Source of the DNA: Amnibacterium kyonggiense
GTDB lineage: Bacteria; Actinomycetota; Actinomycetes; Actinomycetales; Microbacteriaceae
NCBI RefSeq assembly: GCF_004364555.1
Contig: NZ_SOAM01000003.1
Span: 434,001-498,000 of the forward strand
DNA: 64,000 bases
Direction: 5' to 3'
The translations under genes were made by a program, and so were the position numbers. Below are positions 18,649 through 28,716 of this stretch, one piece after another. The notes under the pieces were generated by a model. The model was not told the origin of the DNA, ran no database searches, and worked only from the letters and a program-made list of their open reading frames with translations. Position 1 is the first letter of the stretch. Each line of letters begins with the position of its first letter.

Positions 18649-19712
18649 CTGCGGCCGCCGAGCGCCCGGGGGTCCGTGGCGCCGGAGGCGGTGCGGCGCA
18701 GCTCGCGCGGCAGCGAGAACACGAGGTCCTCCTCCGCCGTCCGGACCTCCTCGACGGTGCCGAAGCCGCGCTCGGCGAGCACGGACAGCAGGTCCTGGAC
18801 GAGCCGCTCCGGCACGCTCGCGCCGCTCGTCACGCCCACGGTCGCCGCGCCCTCGAGCCAGGCGGGGTCGAGCTCGCCGGCGTCGTCGATGCGGTGCGCG
18901 GCGCGGGCGCCGTGGTCGAGCGCCACCTCCACGAGGCGGACGGAGTTGGAGGAGTTCGCGCTGCCGACGACGAGCACGACGTCCGACTGCCCCGCGATCT
19001 TCTTCACGGCGACCTGGCGGTTCTGGGTCGCGTAGCAGATGTCGTCCGACGGCGGATCGGCGAGGTTCGGGAACCGGACGCGCAGGCGGCGCACCGTCTC
19101 CATCGTCTCGTCGACCGACAGCGTCGTCTGCGAGAGCCAGACGAGGTTGTCCGGATCCGCGACCTCGACGGTGTCGGCCTCCTCGGGCGAGCCGACGAGG
19201 GTCGTGCGCTCGGGCGCCTCGCCCATCGTGCCCTCGACCTCCTCGTGGCCGTGGTGCCCGATGAGGAGGATCTGGCGGTCGTCCCGCGCGAACCGGACGG
19301 CCTCCCGGTGGACCTTCGTGACGAGCGGGCACGTCGCGTCGATCGCCTGCAGCCCGCGGTCCGCGGCCGCGCGGACGACCGCGGGCGAGACGCCGTGGGC
19401 GCTGAACACGACATGGCTCCCCTGCGGCACCTCGTCGACCTCGTCGACGAAGACCGCCCCCTGCTCCTCGAGCCGCTGCACCACGTGGACGTTGTGGACG
19501 ATCTGCTTGCGGACGTAGACGGGCGAGCCGTAGCGCTCGAGCGCCTTCTCCACAGCCACCACGGCACGGTCGACGCCCGCGCAGTACCCTCGCGGCGCCG
19601 CGAGCAGCACCCGGCCGCGGGCGGGGTCCCCGCTGCCGCTGACGGACCCGTCGGCTACCGTGGAAACGGTCGACGGGCGCCGGGGAAGACCGAGCTCGAC
19701 CGGGGTGACCAC
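18645..19712 (-). CDS. ispH: 4-hydroxy-3-methylbut-2-enyl diphosphate reductase
   Basis: 355 residues. Last enzyme of the MEP isoprenoid pathway; reduces HMBPP to IPP and DMAPP with a [4Fe-4S] cluster. The three cluster cysteines are C44 (PRGYCAGV), C128 ([10 protein letters not shown]) and C226 ([11 protein letters not shown]). The GTG at 19712 gives a 33-residue N-terminal extension before [15 protein letters not shown], common in actinobacteria, and lies 7 bases after TAGACT (19720-19725), so translation may be leaderless. It is divergent from xseA. Confidence 0.95.
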   Translation of the reverse strand: MVTPVELGLPRRPSTVSTVADGSVSGSGDPARGRVLLAAPRGYCAGVDRAVVAVEKALERYGSPVYVRKQIVHNVHVVQRLEEQGAVFVDEVDEVPQGSHVVFSAHGVSPAVVRAAADRGLQAIDATCPLVTKVHREAVRFARDDRQILLIGHHGHEEVEGTMGEAPERTTLVGSPEEADTVEVADPDNLVWLSQTTLSVDETMETVRRLRVRFPNLADPPSDDICYATQNRQVAVKKIAGQSDVVLVVGSANSSNSVRLVEVALDHGARAAHRIDDAGELDPAWLEGAATVGVTSGASVPERLVQDLLSVLAERGFGTVEEVRTAEEDLVFSLPRELRRTASGATDPRALGGRS

Positions 19713-19736
19713 GGGGGAAAGTCTAGGAGCGCGGGC

Positions 19737-20990
19737 ATGAGCGACGGTGCGGCGACCATGGAGTCGCCCTGGGGCGTCGGCGTCCTCGGCGACAAGCTGA
19801 AGGGCTGGATCGACCGCCTCGGCCAGGTCTGGGTCGAGGGCGAGATCACCCAGTGGGGCGTCCGCGGCGCGAACGTCTACGGGAAGCTGAAGGACCTCGA
19901 GCGCGACGTCACCGTCTCCTTCCAGATCTGGTCGAGCGTGAAGTCGCGGCTGCCCGCGGACCTGAAGCAGGGCGACCGCGTCGTCGCGCTCGTGAAGCCG
20001 GACTACTGGGTCAAGGGCGGCTCGCTCTCGATGCAGGTGTTCCAGATGAAGCACGTCGGGCTCGGCGACCTGCTGGAGCGGCTCGAGCTGCTGCGCCGCA
20101 CGCTCGCAGCGGAGGGCCTGTTCGATCGGTCGCGGAAGCGGCGGCTGCCGTTCCTCCCGAACCGCATCGGGCTGATCACGGGCAAGGACTCCGACGCCGA
20201 GAAGGACGTGATCCGGAACGCGCAGCTCCGCTGGCCGAGCGTCGACTTCCGGGTCGTGCACGCGGCGGTGCAGGGCGACCGCACGGTGCCGGAGGTGCTC
20301 GCCGCGCTCGCGACGCTGGAGGCGGACCCGGAGGTCGACGTCATCGTCATCGCGCGCGGCGGCGGCGACTTCCAGAACCTGCTCGGCTTCAGCGACGAGC
20401 GGCTGCTCCGTGCCGTCGCCGCGGCGACGACGCCGGTCGTCAGCGCCATCGGGCACGACAACGACCGGCCGCTGCTCGACGAGGTCGCGGACCTCCGCGC
20501 CTCGACGCCGACGGATGCGGCGAAGCGCGTCGTCCCGGACGTGACGGAGGAGCTGAACGGCGTCAGCCAGGCCCGCGCGCGGATCCGGAACCGGCTCACG
20601 CAGCTCGTGCGGCAGGAGGCGGACCGCATCGCCGGGCTGCGCGCGCGCCGGGTGCTCGCGGACGGCAGCTGGATCATCGAGTCGCGGGCGGACGAGCTGA
20701 CCCGCTGGGCGGCGCGGTCCGCGGAGCTGATCGACCGGTTCGTCGACCTCGAGCAGCGGCGGCTCGCCGAGTCGCGCGGGCACCTCCGGGCCCTCTCCCC
20801 CCTCCGCACCCTCGAGCGCGGGTACGCCATCGTCCTCGGCGGCGACGGCACGGCGCTGCGGCGCACGGCGGACGCGCCGGCCGGTACCCAGCTGACCGTC
20901 CGGGTGGTCGACGGCGCGGTCGCCGCGACGAGCGAGGGGGTCGTCCACAGCGACGCCGCTCTCGCCGATACGGTCGGCGCCCGCTCGTAG
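19737..20990 (+). CDS. xseA: Exodeoxyribonuclease VII large subunit
   Basis: 417 residues. N-terminal OB-fold ([23 protein letters not shown]), then the catalytic domain with the conserved [11 protein letters not shown] and [27 protein letters not shown] blocks, and a C-terminal coiled-coil that binds XseB. It degrades single-stranded DNA from both ends. The ATG at 19737 has AGGAG upstream. The stop TAG is also the first half of a probable -10 (TAGAAT) for xseB. Confidence 0.96.
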   Translation: MSDGAATMESPWGVGVLGDKLKGWIDRLGQVWVEGEITQWGVRGANVYGKLKDLERDVTVSFQIWSSVKSRLPADLKQGDRVVALVKPDYWVKGGSLSMQVFQMKHVGLGDLLERLELLRRTLAAEGLFDRSRKRRLPFLPNRIGLITGKDSDAEKDVIRNAQLRWPSVDFRVVHAAVQGDRTVPEVLAALATLEADPEVDVIVIARGGGDFQNLLGFSDERLLRAVAAATTPVVSAIGHDNDRPLLDEVADLRASTPTDAAKRVVPDVTEELNGVSQARARIRNRLTQLVRQEADRIAGLRARRVLADGSWIIESRADELTRWAARSAELIDRFVDLEQRRLAESRGHLRALSPLRTLERGYAIVLGGDGTALRRTADAPAGTQLTVRVVDGAVAATSEGVVHSDAALADTVGARS

Positions 20991-21000
20991 AATCCTGCGC

Positions 21001-21228
21001 ATGACCGAGCCCACCCCCGCCGGCACCGCCGAGCCCGACGTCGACGACCTGTCCTACGAGGCCGCGCGCGACGCGCTCGTCGCGGTCGTCGACGAGCTCG
21101 AGCGCGGCGGTGCGACGCTCGAGCAGTCGCTCGCGCTCTGGCAGCGCGGGGAGGCCCTCGCGGCCCGATGCGAGACGTGGCTGACGGGGGCGCGGGCGAA
21201 GCTCGACGCCGCCCGCGCCGAGCCGTGA
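21001..21228 (+). CDS. xseB: Exodeoxyribonuclease VII small subunit
   Basis: 75 residues, full length for this helical subunit ([45 protein letters not shown]). It forms the multimeric partner of XseA. The ATG at 21001 follows TAGAAT (20988-20993) by 7 bases, suggesting an internal leaderless promoter that overlaps the xseA stop; extra small subunit would suit the excess of XseB over XseA known for the enzyme. It overlaps the next gene in GTGA. Confidence 0.95.
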   Translation: MTEPTPAGTAEPDVDDLSYEAARDALVAVVDELERGGATLEQSLALWQRGEALAARCETWLTGARAKLDAARAEP

Positions 21229-21893
21229 GCACGCCCGACGGGTCGTCGGGCCGGGTCGTCGCGGAGCTCGGCCGCCCGGAGACGCCGCTCGAGACGGCCG
21301 AGCGCAAGGCCTGGGACCGCGCGCTGCGCCGTTCCCGCCAGAACTTCCGCAACCTCATCGCGAGCCTCGTCGTCTGCGTCGCCGCCGTCGTGCTCATCGT
21401 CCTGCTCGTCCCCCGCGGGGACGGCGTGCAGCAGCCCGCGATCGACGTCCGGTCCGCCGCGCAGCAGTACGGCGACACCGCGGGGCAGCCGCTGCTCGCC
21501 CCGAAGGTGCCCGCGTCGTGGCGCTCGAACGCCGCACAGCTGCGGGGGTCCGGCGACACCGCGTCCTGGTACGTCGGCTGGGTGATCGACGGGACCGACT
21601 ACGCCGGCCTCACCGAGGGCCTGCCGGGCGACTCGACAGTGCTCGCGACCGCGCTGGACGGCGCGAAGGCGACGGGGACCACGACGATCGGCGGCCTGCC
21701 CTGGCGCGTCTACGACCGGCGCGACCAGGGGCAGGACGCGGGGAACGTCGCCTACGGACTCGCGACGAGGATCGGCACGGTCGTCGTCGCCGTCTACGGC
21801 ACCGCTGCACCGACGGAGGTCCGCTCGCTCGCGGCCGCCGTCGCCACCGACGCCGCCGAGCGCGGCCTGAAGGGAACGGGATCGCTGCCGTGA
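21225..21893 (+). CDS. DUF4245 domain membrane-anchored protein
   Basis: 222 residues: N-terminal cytoplasmic tail with basic cluster RRSRQNFRN, a single membrane helix (LIASLVVCVAAVVLIVLLVP, about residues 46-65), and an extracytoplasmic DUF4245 domain including the conserved VPASWRSN and WYVGWV stretches. Function unknown; the family commonly sits beside xseB in actinobacteria, as here. The GTG at 21225 overlaps the xseB stop by four bases, which fixes the start. Confidence 0.88.
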   Translation: MSTPDGSSGRVVAELGRPETPLETAERKAWDRALRRSRQNFRNLIASLVVCVAAVVLIVLLVPRGDGVQQPAIDVRSAAQQYGDTAGQPLLAPKVPASWRSNAAQLRGSGDTASWYVGWVIDGTDYAGLTEGLPGDSTVLATALDGAKATGTTTIGGLPWRVYDRRDQGQDAGNVAYGLATRIGTVVVAVYGTAAPTEVRSLAAAVATDAAERGLKGTGSLP

Positions 21894-22501
21894 ACACGAC
21901 TCGACCGGCGACCGACGCGTGGCGGCGACTGGCGGAGGGGAACGAGCGCTTCGTCGGCGACCGTCCCGAGCACCCGCGGCAGGACGCGCACCGGCGGGCG
22001 GCGCTCGCCGAGGGCCAGGCGCCGGTCGCCGCCGTCCTCGGGTGCAGCGACTCCCGCGTCGCGGCCGAGGTGCTGTTCGACCAGGGCCTCGGCGACCTGT
22101 TCGTCATCCGGAACGCGGGCCAGATCGCGAGCGCCTCCGCGCTCGCGTCGATCGAGTACGCGGTCGCGGTGCTCGGCGTCTCGCTCGTTGTCGTGCTCGC
22201 GCACGACCGGTGCGGCGCGGTGCAGGCGGCGATCGATGCGGAGCAGCCGGATGCGCCGCTCCTCCCGCCGCTCATCGAGGCGCACATCGACCGGATCCGG
22301 CCGGCGGTCCGGGCCGCCTCGTCGACGGACGCGTTCGCGGTCGGCGAGTCCCACCTCGAGGCCACCGTCGCCGACCTGCTCGCCCAGTCGGAGCTGCTGG
22401 CGGCCGCCGTCGCGGACGGTAGCGTGGACGTCGTCGGCGCCAACTACCGCCTCGCGGAGGGTCGCGTCGAGCGCCGCTTCGCCGTGGGCGACGGCCGCTG
22501 A
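21890..22501 (+). CDS. Beta-class carbonic anhydrase
   Basis: 203 residues. Zinc ligands and catalytic dyad of beta carbonic anhydrase: CSDSR near residue 53 (Cys and Asp-Arg pair) and HDRCG near residue 106 (His and Cys). It interconverts CO2 and bicarbonate, supplying carboxylases. The GTG at 21890 overlaps the DUF4245 stop in GTGA, so it is part of an xseA-xseB-DUF4245-CA-fumC run. Hydrophobic-core signatures [10 protein letters not shown] and [10 protein letters not shown] are typical. Confidence 0.93.
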   Translation: MNTTRPATDAWRRLAEGNERFVGDRPEHPRQDAHRRAALAEGQAPVAAVLGCSDSRVAAEVLFDQGLGDLFVIRNAGQIASASALASIEYAVAVLGVSLVVVLAHDRCGAVQAAIDAEQPDAPLLPPLIEAHIDRIRPAVRAASSTDAFAVGESHLEATVADLLAQSELLAAAVADGSVDVVGANYRLAEGRVERRFAVGDGR

Positions 22502-22524
22502 ACCCTCCCCGGCGAAGGAGCCTG

Positions 22525-23922
22525 ATGACGTCCGACGACGCCTACCGCATCGAGCACGACACGATGGGCGAGGTGCGGGTCCCGCGCGACGCCCTCTGGG
22601 CGGCGCAGACGCAGCGCGCGGTCGAGAACTTCCCGATCTCCGGCTCGCGGCTCGAGGACGCGCAGATCGTCGCCCTGGCGCGGATCAAGCGCGGCGCGGC
22701 GATCGTGAACGGCGAGCTCGGGGTGCTCCCGGCGGACGTCGTGGACGCGATCGTCGGTGCGGCGGACGAGATCATCGGCGGGCAGCACCTCGACCAGTTC
22801 CCGATCGACGTGTACCAGACGGGCAGCGGCACCTCCTCGAACATGAACATGAACGAGGTGCTCGGCTCGCTCGCCTCGCAGCGCCTCGGGCGGACGGTGC
22901 ACCCGAACGACGAGGTGAACGCCTCCCAGTCGTCGAACGACGTGTTCCCGACGTCCGTGCACCTCGCCGCGACCGAGGCGGTGCAGACCGTGCTCGTGCC
23001 GGCCCTCGAGCACCTCGCGGGCGCCCTCGAGGAGAAGGCGACGGCGTGGGCGCAGCTGGTGAAGGCCGGCCGTACCCACCTGATGGACGCGACCCCGGTG
23101 ACCTTCGGGCAGGAGTTCGGCGGCTACGCCCGCCAGATCCGGCTCGCCCTCGACCGCATCGCGGCGATGGTGCCCCGGCTCGCGGAGGTGCCGCTCGGCG
23201 GCACCGCGACCGGCACCGGCATCAACACCCCGAACGGCTTCTCCCCCGCGGTGATCCGGATCCTCGCGGAGACGACCGGCCTGCCGATCGTCGAGGCCGC
23301 CGACCACTTCGAGGCCCAGGGCGCCCGCGACGGGCTCGTGGAGGCCTCGGGCGCGCTGAAGGTGCTCGCCGTCAGCCTCACGAAGATCTCGAACGACCTC
23401 CGCTGGATGGGGTCCGGACCGAACGCCGGCCTCGGCGAGCTGCACATCCCGGACCTCCAGCCGGGCTCGTCGATCATGCCGGGCAAGGTGAACCCGGTCA
23501 TCCCGGAGGCGACGCTGATGGTCGCCGCGCGGGTGATCGGCAACGACGCGACGATCACCTGGGCGGGCGCCTCCGGCGTCTTCGAGCTGAACGTCGCGAT
23601 CCCCGTCATGGGCACCGCGCTGCTCGAGTCCGTCCGCCTGCTCGCCGCCGTCTCGCGGCTGCTCGCCGACAAGGTGCTCGACGGCCTCGAGGTGAACGAG
23701 GAGCGCGCCCGCGCGCTCGCCGAGTCGTCGCCGTCGATCGTCACGAAGCTGAACCGCGCCATCGGCTACGAGGCCGCGGCGAAGGTCGCGAAGTACAGCG
23801 TCGCCCAGGGCATCACGGTGAAGCAGGCCGTGATCGCGCTCGGCTTCGTCGAGCGCGGCGAGGTCACGGAGGAGCAGCTCGACGCCGCCCTCGACGTGCT
23901 CTCGATGACCCGCCCCGGCTGA
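22525..23922 (+). CDS. fumC: Fumarate hydratase class II
   Basis: 465 residues, full-length class II fumarase/aspartase superfamily. Iron-independent TCA cycle enzyme converting fumarate to malate. Signatures: [14 protein letters not shown], the active-site histidine block [17 protein letters not shown], and the mobile signature loop [11 protein letters not shown] (residues 314-324). The GTG-coupled run upstream ends 23 bases earlier, and AAGGAG precedes the ATG. A long nested hairpin follows the stop. Confidence 0.97.
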   Translation: MTSDDAYRIEHDTMGEVRVPRDALWAAQTQRAVENFPISGSRLEDAQIVALARIKRGAAIVNGELGVLPADVVDAIVGAADEIIGGQHLDQFPIDVYQTGSGTSSNMNMNEVLGSLASQRLGRTVHPNDEVNASQSSNDVFPTSVHLAATEAVQTVLVPALEHLAGALEEKATAWAQLVKAGRTHLMDATPVTFGQEFGGYARQIRLALDRIAAMVPRLAEVPLGGTATGTGINTPNGFSPAVIRILAETTGLPIVEAADHFEAQGARDGLVEASGALKVLAVSLTKISNDLRWMGSGPNAGLGELHIPDLQPGSSIMPGKVNPVIPEATLMVAARVIGNDATITWAGASGVFELNVAIPVMGTALLESVRLLAAVSRLLADKVLDGLEVNEERARALAESSPSIVTKLNRAIGYEAAAKVAKYSVAQGITVKQAVIALGFVERGEVTEEQLDAALDVLSMTRPG

Positions 23923-23929
23923 GCCCCCA

Positions 23930-23997
23930 CTGCGGGGGCTCTCCGCGGCTGATGGGGCGGCGCGCTCCGCCCCATCAGCCGCTGGGAGCCCCCGCAG
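23930..23997. terminator. Long nested bidirectional hairpin
   Basis: Outer 12-base arms (23930-23941 and 23986-23997) enclose inner 16-base arms (23945-23960 and 23967-23982) around a 6-base loop, all perfectly paired except short 3-base bulges on both sides. It lies right after fumC and before the convergent prepilin peptidase gene, so it should terminate both. Confidence 0.8.
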
Positions 23998-24035
23998 CCG
24001 GTGGTGGCGTGATCGGCGAGTCGGTCGAGCGGTCG

Positions 24036-24563
24036 TCAGACCGCGACGGCGAGGACGAGCCAGGCGGCCAGCAGCATCGGCGGCCCTAACGGGAGCCGGG
24101 CGCCGAGCCCGCGCCGGACCAGCACGACCACCGCGCCGACGCCGCCGAGGAGGAAGGCCGCGACGAGCCAGAGCAGCGCGCCGCCGGGCACCGCCACGGC
24201 GGCCAGCGCGCCGAGCAGCGGCGCGAGCTTCACGTCGCCGAACCCCATCCCGCCCGCGACGTGCAGGAGGAGGAACACGAGCCCGCAGGCCGCGCCGGCG
24301 AGCACCGCGTCGAGCGGCGCGACGCCCGTCGACCAGGCGTGGAGCAGGACGGCGCCGAGCACGACCGGGTAGCCGGGCAGGACGACGGCGTCCGGGAGGC
24401 GGTGCTCGGCGAGGTCGGTCTCGACGAGCCGCGGCGTCACGAGCGCGAGCCAAGCGAACCCGATCAGGGCCGGCCGCGGACCGAGCGCGAGCACGGTGAC
24501 GGCGAGGAGCCCCACGACGGGCAGCGCCGCCGCCGGCGGGACACGACGGACGACCGCGAGCAC
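24036..24563 (-). CDS. A24 family prepilin peptidase-like membrane protein
   Basis: 175 residues, almost entirely membrane helices. Two aspartates expected for type IV prepilin peptidases are present: VETDLAEHRLPD and GMGFGDVKL. The N-methyltransferase/zinc domain of full-length PilD is absent, as in the short archaeal and actinobacterial (TadV/CpaA-like) enzymes. No pilin or Tad genes are in the window. The GTG at 24563 lies 6 bases after TAGCCT (24570-24575), so it is probably leaderless. Confidence 0.85.
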   Translation of the reverse strand: MLAVVRRVPPAAALPVVGLLAVTVLALGPRPALIGFAWLALVTPRLVETDLAEHRLPDAVVLPGYPVVLGAVLLHAWSTGVAPLDAVLAGAACGLVFLLLHVAGGMGFGDVKLAPLLGALAAVAVPGGALLWLVAAFLLGGVGAVVVLVRRGLGARLPLGPPMLLAAWLVLAVAV

Positions 24564-24595
24564 CCGCGCAGGCTAGGCGCGTCCACGACCATGCG

Positions 24596-25108
24596 TCAGG
24601 CGTTGTCCACAGGTCGGGGCGAGACCAGGGCCGACCGCTTCCGCGTGAGTGCGGCGACGAGGCCCAGGGCGCCGGCGACGACCATGAGGAGCAGCCCGCC
24701 CAGCACGATGACGACGCCGAGCGGGGTCGTGCCGCCGACGCCCGGCGGCAGCTCGTCCGAGACGGAGTTGCCCATCGCGAAGGCGCTCCACCACTGGAAG
24801 AAGCCGGCCCCGCCGAGGAGCGCGGCTCCGAGGGCGGCCGCCGTGACAGGACGCGCGGTCACGACGAACGCGCGATGCAGCAGGACCAGGACGTAGACCG
24901 AGCCCAAGGCGCCCCAGAACAGGAACCAGATCACGGGCGAGAGCAGGCAGGCGAGCAGATCGCCCGAGCCGCTGAGCGTGCGGTAGATCGTCGGGAGCGG
25001 GATCCCCGGCGCCAGGTACTGCGGCATCCACACGAGCGAGTCGAGCGTGCCGAGCACCAGCACCGCCACGAGCAGCACGCCGACGACCACCCCGACGACC
25101 TTCAGCAC
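24596..25108 (-). CDS. Hypothetical membrane protein
   Basis: 170 residues with four membrane helices: VVGVVVGVLLVAVLVLG at the start, LSPVIWFLFWGALGSVYVLVLLH, TAAALGAALLGGAGFFQWWSAF, and LGVVIVLGGLLLMVVAGALGLVAAL. No known domain recognised. The first GTG in frame that keeps the N-terminal helix is at 25108, 17 bases after the end of the PhoH gene, so it is likely co-transcribed with it. The external loops carry proline-rich segments but no motif. Confidence 0.65.
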   Translation of the reverse strand: MLKVVGVVVGVLLVAVLVLGTLDSLVWMPQYLAPGIPLPTIYRTLSGSGDLLACLLSPVIWFLFWGALGSVYVLVLLHRAFVVTARPVTAAALGAALLGGAGFFQWWSAFAMGNSVSDELPPGVGGTTPLGVVIVLGGLLLMVVAGALGLVAALTRKRSALVSPRPVDNA

Positions 25109-25125
25109 GCGTCGAGTCTCGCGGA

Positions 25126-26484
25126 TCAGGCGAGCTCGTTCGACTCCAGCATCTCCGTGACGAGGGCCGCGATCGCGCTCCGCTCCGAGCGGGTGAGCGT
25201 CACGTGCCCGAACAGCGGATGGCCCTTCAGCGTCTCGATCACGCTGGCGACGCCGTCGTGCCGCCCCACGCGGAGGTTGTCGCGCTGCGCGACGTCGTGG
25301 GTCAGCACGACGCGGGAGTTCTGCCCGATCCGGGACAGCACCGTGAGCAGCACGTTCCGCTCGAGGGACTGCGCCTCGTCCACGATCACGAACGCGTCGT
25401 GCAGGGAACGGCCGCGGATGTGCGTGAGCGGCAGCACCTCGAGGGTGCCGTTCTCCACGACCTCGTCGATCACGTTCTGCGAGACGACCGCGCCGAGGGT
25501 GTCGAACACCGCCTGGCCCCACGGGTTCATCTTCTCGGCGGCGTCGCCGGGGAGGTAGCCGAGCTCCTGGCCGCCGACCGCGTACAGCGGGCGGAACACC
25601 ATGATGCGCCGGTGCTGCTGCCGCTCGAGGACGGCCTCGAGCGCGGCGCAGAGGGCGAGCGCGCTCTTGCCGGTGCCGGCGCGGCCGCCGAGCGAGACGA
25701 TCCCGACCTCGTGGTCGAGCAGCAGGTCGATCGCGAGGCGCTGCTCGGCGCTGCGGCCGTGCAGCCCGAACACGTCGCGGTCGCCGCGCACGAGCTTCAG
25801 CTCGCCCTGCTGCACGACCCGCGCGAGGGCGCTCCCCCGGTCGGAGTGCAGGACGACGCCGGTGTTGATCGGCAGCCCCTCGACCGCCGCGGTGCGGACG
25901 TGGTGGTCGTCGTACAGCGCATCGAGCGTGGCGGCGTCGAGGTCGACCTCCGCGACGCCGGTGTACCCGGTGTCCGCGGCGAGCTCGTGCCGGTACTCCT
26001 CCGCCGTGAGGCCGATGGAGGCGGCCTTCACGCGCATCGGCAGGTCCTTGGAGACGACCGTCACCTCGAGGCCGTCGTTGGCGAGGTTCTGCGCGACGGC
26101 GAGGATGCGGGCGTCGTTGCCGCCGAGCTGCAGCCCGTTCGGCAGGACGCTCATGTTCGAGTGGTTCAGCTCGACGCGGAGCGAGCCGCCGTCCCCGACC
26201 GGGACCGGGAAGTCGAGGCGCTCGTGCTGCACCCGCAGCTCGTCCAGGTTCCGGAGCGCCTGCCGCGCGAAGTAGCCGATCTCCGGGTCGTTCCGCTTGC
26301 CCTCGAGCTCCGAGATCACGACGACGGGGAGCACGACCGCGTGCTCCGCGAATCGGAACGGCGCCTTCGGATCCGAGAGCAGGACCGAGGTGTCGAGCAC
26401 GAACGTGCGCGTGCCGGTGCGCGGTTCGGACGTCGACGCGGGACGCTCGGACTCGGACTGACGGGCGGACAGCGCTTCAGGCAC
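25126..26484 (-). CDS. PhoH family protein with N-terminal PIN domain (PhoH2-type)
   Basis: 452 residues in two parts. Residues about 27-155 form a PIN ribonuclease domain ([12 protein letters not shown], with acidic residues in [14 protein letters not shown] and [12 protein letters not shown]). Residues about 240-450 form the PhoH helicase/ATPase domain with Walker [13 protein letters not shown], Walker [10 protein letters not shown] and the motif [10 protein letters not shown]. Such fusions are ATP-dependent RNA-unwinding RNases in mycobacteria. Initiates at GTG (26484) after GAAAGAGG. The 183 bases upstream hold no gene, only nested hairpin-forming sequence near 26614-26653 that could end the HAD gene transcript. 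Confidence 0.92.
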   Translation of the reverse strand: MPEALSARQSESERPASTSEPRTGTRTFVLDTSVLLSDPKAPFRFAEHAVVLPVVVISELEGKRNDPEIGYFARQALRNLDELRVQHERLDFPVPVGDGGSLRVELNHSNMSVLPNGLQLGGNDARILAVAQNLANDGLEVTVVSKDLPMRVKAASIGLTAEEYRHELAADTGYTGVAEVDLDAATLDALYDDHHVRTAAVEGLPINTGVVLHSDRGSALARVVQQGELKLVRGDRDVFGLHGRSAEQRLAIDLLLDHEVGIVSLGGRAGTGKSALALCAALEAVLERQQHRRIMVFRPLYAVGGQELGYLPGDAAEKMNPWGQAVFDTLGAVVSQNVIDEVVENGTLEVLPLTHIRGRSLHDAFVIVDEAQSLERNVLLTVLSRIGQNSRVVLTHDVAQRDNLRVGRHDGVASVIETLKGHPLFGHVTLTRSERSAIAALVTEMLESNELA

Positions 26485-26667
26485 GCGGCCTCTTTCCCCC
26501 GCGGCGGTTCAGCGAACCCCCGTGGATCTCGTTGACGCCGGGTCCATGCGTGCCCCTTCCGTCGCGAGCCGCATGCGTCCCGGACCGGGTGGAGTACCCG
26601 ATGCGCACACGGTACGTCACGGGTGTGACAGGCCCGTGTCGCGCGCGTGACGTGTCGGCGCGGCCGG

Positions 26668-27522
26668 TCAGACCTCCGCGCGCGCCGCCTGCTCGGCGAG
26701 GAAGTGCACGACCGCGTCCTCGCGGTCGTCGAGCACCGCGGTCGCCGCGGCCTTCACCTCGTCCGAAGCCCCCGCGGTGGCGTAGGACTCGTCGGCCTCC
26801 GCGAAGAGCGGCAGGTCGTTCGCGCCGTCGCCGAACGCGACGATCCGGGTGAACCCGTGATCCTCCGCGAGCCGACGGACGCCCGAGCCCTTCGTCGCGC
26901 CGGCGGCGGTCACGTCGAGCACGCCCACGCCGCTCTCGCGGGTGCCCGCGAGCGCGAGGGAGCAGCCGGTGCCCCAGGAGATCGCCCGGATCATCCGGGA
27001 CAGCCGCCGGACCACGGGGTACTCGCCGCGGATCGACACGAAGAAGCCGGTGTCGTGGTCGACCTCGTCCCAGCCGTCGACGGGCGCGAGGCGCGGGTCG
27101 CCCTGCCGGGACTCGAGGAAGGTGTCGACGCCGCTCGTCTCGGCGCCCCGGACCCAGCTGATCCGGTCCTCCGCGCCGTCGAGCCAGAACACGAGCGGGG
27201 TCACCCCGGCGGCGAGCGCCGCGCCGACGAGCGGCTTCAGCGCACGGGCGTCGAAGTGCTCCCACCAGAGGGGCTCGGCCCCGTCGGGGTGCACGGCGGT
27301 CGCCCCGCTGTAGGCGACGAACGGGAGGGACAGGGGCAGGTCGCCGAGCGCGCGCCGGGTCGTCAGCGGCGAGCGCGCCGTGGCGACGGTGAACTGCGTC
27401 CCCTCGGCCAGCAGTCGCGTCAGCGTCGAGCGGGCGGTTCCGGAGAGCTCGCCGTCGGCGCCGAGCAGGGTGTCGTCGAGGTCGCTGACGTACAGCGTGC
27501 GACCCGGGCCGGTCATCGTCAT
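26668..27522 (-). CDS. HAD family hydrolase (Cof-type sugar-phosphate phosphatase)
   Basis: 284 residues. HAD motif I SDLDDTLLG with the nucleophile aspartate near residue 14, motif II ATARS, a C2-type cap domain in the middle, and motif IV VAFGDGANDLPLF. It probably dephosphorylates a sugar phosphate or similar small substrate. The start overlaps the stop of the class V aminotransferase in ATGA, so the two are translated together; what links them is not clear. Confidence 0.88.
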   Translation of the reverse strand: MTMTGPGRTLYVSDLDDTLLGADGELSGTARSTLTRLLAEGTQFTVATARSPLTTRRALGDLPLSLPFVAYSGATAVHPDGAEPLWWEHFDARALKPLVGAALAAGVTPLVFWLDGAEDRISWVRGAETSGVDTFLESRQGDPRLAPVDGWDEVDHDTGFFVSIRGEYPVVRRLSRMIRAISWGTGCSLALAGTRESGVGVLDVTAAGATKGSGVRRLAEDHGFTRIVAFGDGANDLPLFAEADESYATAGASDEVKAAATAVLDDREDAVVHFLAEQAARAEV

Positions 27523-28646
27523 CGGACCGGCCGGACCGCGGTCGCGTAGGCGGACAGGGCTGAGCGGAGCATGGCGATCGTCTCCTCCGTGGTTCCCGCG
27601 TGCGGCGAGAGCCGCACGCGCCCGTCTCGGATGGTCACCGAGACGCCGTGGTTGAACAGGGCGGCCGTGAGGGCGGTGAGCCGGTCGGGCAGCGGCTCGA
27701 CCACGACGACGCCGGCGCGCTCGGCCTCCGCGCGCGGGGACGTGACCGGCAGCCCGAACTCGTCCGCGAGCGCGATCACCCGCGCGACGCGGTCGGCGAT
27801 CCGGGCCGCGACGGCGGCGGGGCCGGCGTGTGCGAGCTCCTCCAGCCCAGCGGCGAGCCGCGCGGCGGCCACCTGGTCCGGCTGGGAGATCTGCATGCCC
27901 GGCGCCCCGTCGACGGGCGGCGGCACGTGATCCCAGCCGTCGTCGTCACCGATGCCCGCGTGCCCCGACAGCACGGGCGTCAGGCGGTTCGCGGCGCGGT
28001 CGGAGACGGCGAGGAACGCGGCGCCCCACCCGGCGCGGAGCCACTTCTGACCGCCGCACGCGATGACGTCCGCCGCGCCCCACGGCAGGTCGACCGCGCC
28101 GAGCGCCTGCACCGCGTCGACGATCAGCAGCCGGTCGCCGATCACCTGGCGGATGCCGTCGAGGTCGACGACGGCGCCCGTGCGGCCGTCGACCGCGCTC
28201 ACGAGCACGGCCATCGTCGTGCTGGTCAGCGCGTCGCGGACGCCGCTCGGCGTGACGCGGCCGCCGTCCGCCTCGAGCCACACGGGTGTGACGACCTGCA
28301 TCGCCTCCGCGGCCCGCGCGGCCGCGATCGGCAGGGCCGGGTAGTCGGCGGGCGACACGAGCAGCCCGCCGGCGAGGCCGTAGACCGCCTGCGTGATGCC
28401 CTGCGCGGTGCTCGGCTGGAACACGATCTGGTCCGAGCGGAAGCCCGTGAGCACCGCCGCGGCGTCCTGCAGGCGCCCCGCGTTCCGCTCGAGCCGCTCG
28501 CGGGCGCCGTGGCGCGCCCGGCGCACGAGGTCCTCCTGCGCGGCGCTCTCCGCGACGACCGCGGCGGAGAGCGGGCCGAACGCGGCGAAGTCGAGATAGC
28601 CGGGATCCTCACCGAATCCGGCGAGGTAGTCGTTCAGGGCGTCCAT
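27519..28646 (-). CDS. Aminotransferase class V-fold PLP enzyme
   Basis: 375 residues. Class V fold with the cofactor lysine in ACGGQKWLRAGWG (near residue 201) and the aspartate of VDAVQALGAVDLPWGAADV. Closest in pattern to isopenicillin-N-epimerase/cysteine-desulfurase-like proteins, but the desulfurase active-site cysteine loop is not evident, so an aminotransferase, lyase or epimerase role is equally possible. The ATG at 28646 gives the expected N-terminus (YLDFAAFGPLSAAV). Forms a two-gene unit with the HAD hydrolase. Confidence 0.83.
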   Translation of the reverse strand: MDALNDYLAGFGEDPGYLDFAAFGPLSAAVVAESAAQEDLVRRARHGARERLERNAGRLQDAAAVLTGFRSDQIVFQPSTAQGITQAVYGLAGGLLVSPADYPALPIAAARAAEAMQVVTPVWLEADGGRVTPSGVRDALTSTTMAVLVSAVDGRTGAVVDLDGIRQVIGDRLLIVDAVQALGAVDLPWGAADVIACGGQKWLRAGWGAAFLAVSDRAANRLTPVLSGHAGIGDDDGWDHVPPPVDGAPGMQISQPDQVAAARLAAGLEELAHAGPAAVAARIADRVARVIALADEFGLPVTSPRAEAERAGVVVVEPLPDRLTALTAALFNHGVSVTIRDGRVRLSPHAGTTEETIAMLRSALSAYATAVRPVR

Positions 28647-28716
28647 GGCTGCCTGGAAGCGTAGCGGCGTGCAGGGACGCCCCGTGCCCCGTGCAGTCCG
28701 GGTCCGCGCGGGTGCG

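Noticed and set aside
26614-26653. Hairpins between the PhoH and HAD genes as an operator or riboswitch
   Set aside because: Nested short stems (ACGTCACG with CGTGACGT, and CACGGG with CCCGTG) fit a terminator of the HAD gene; no aptamer consensus was recognised.
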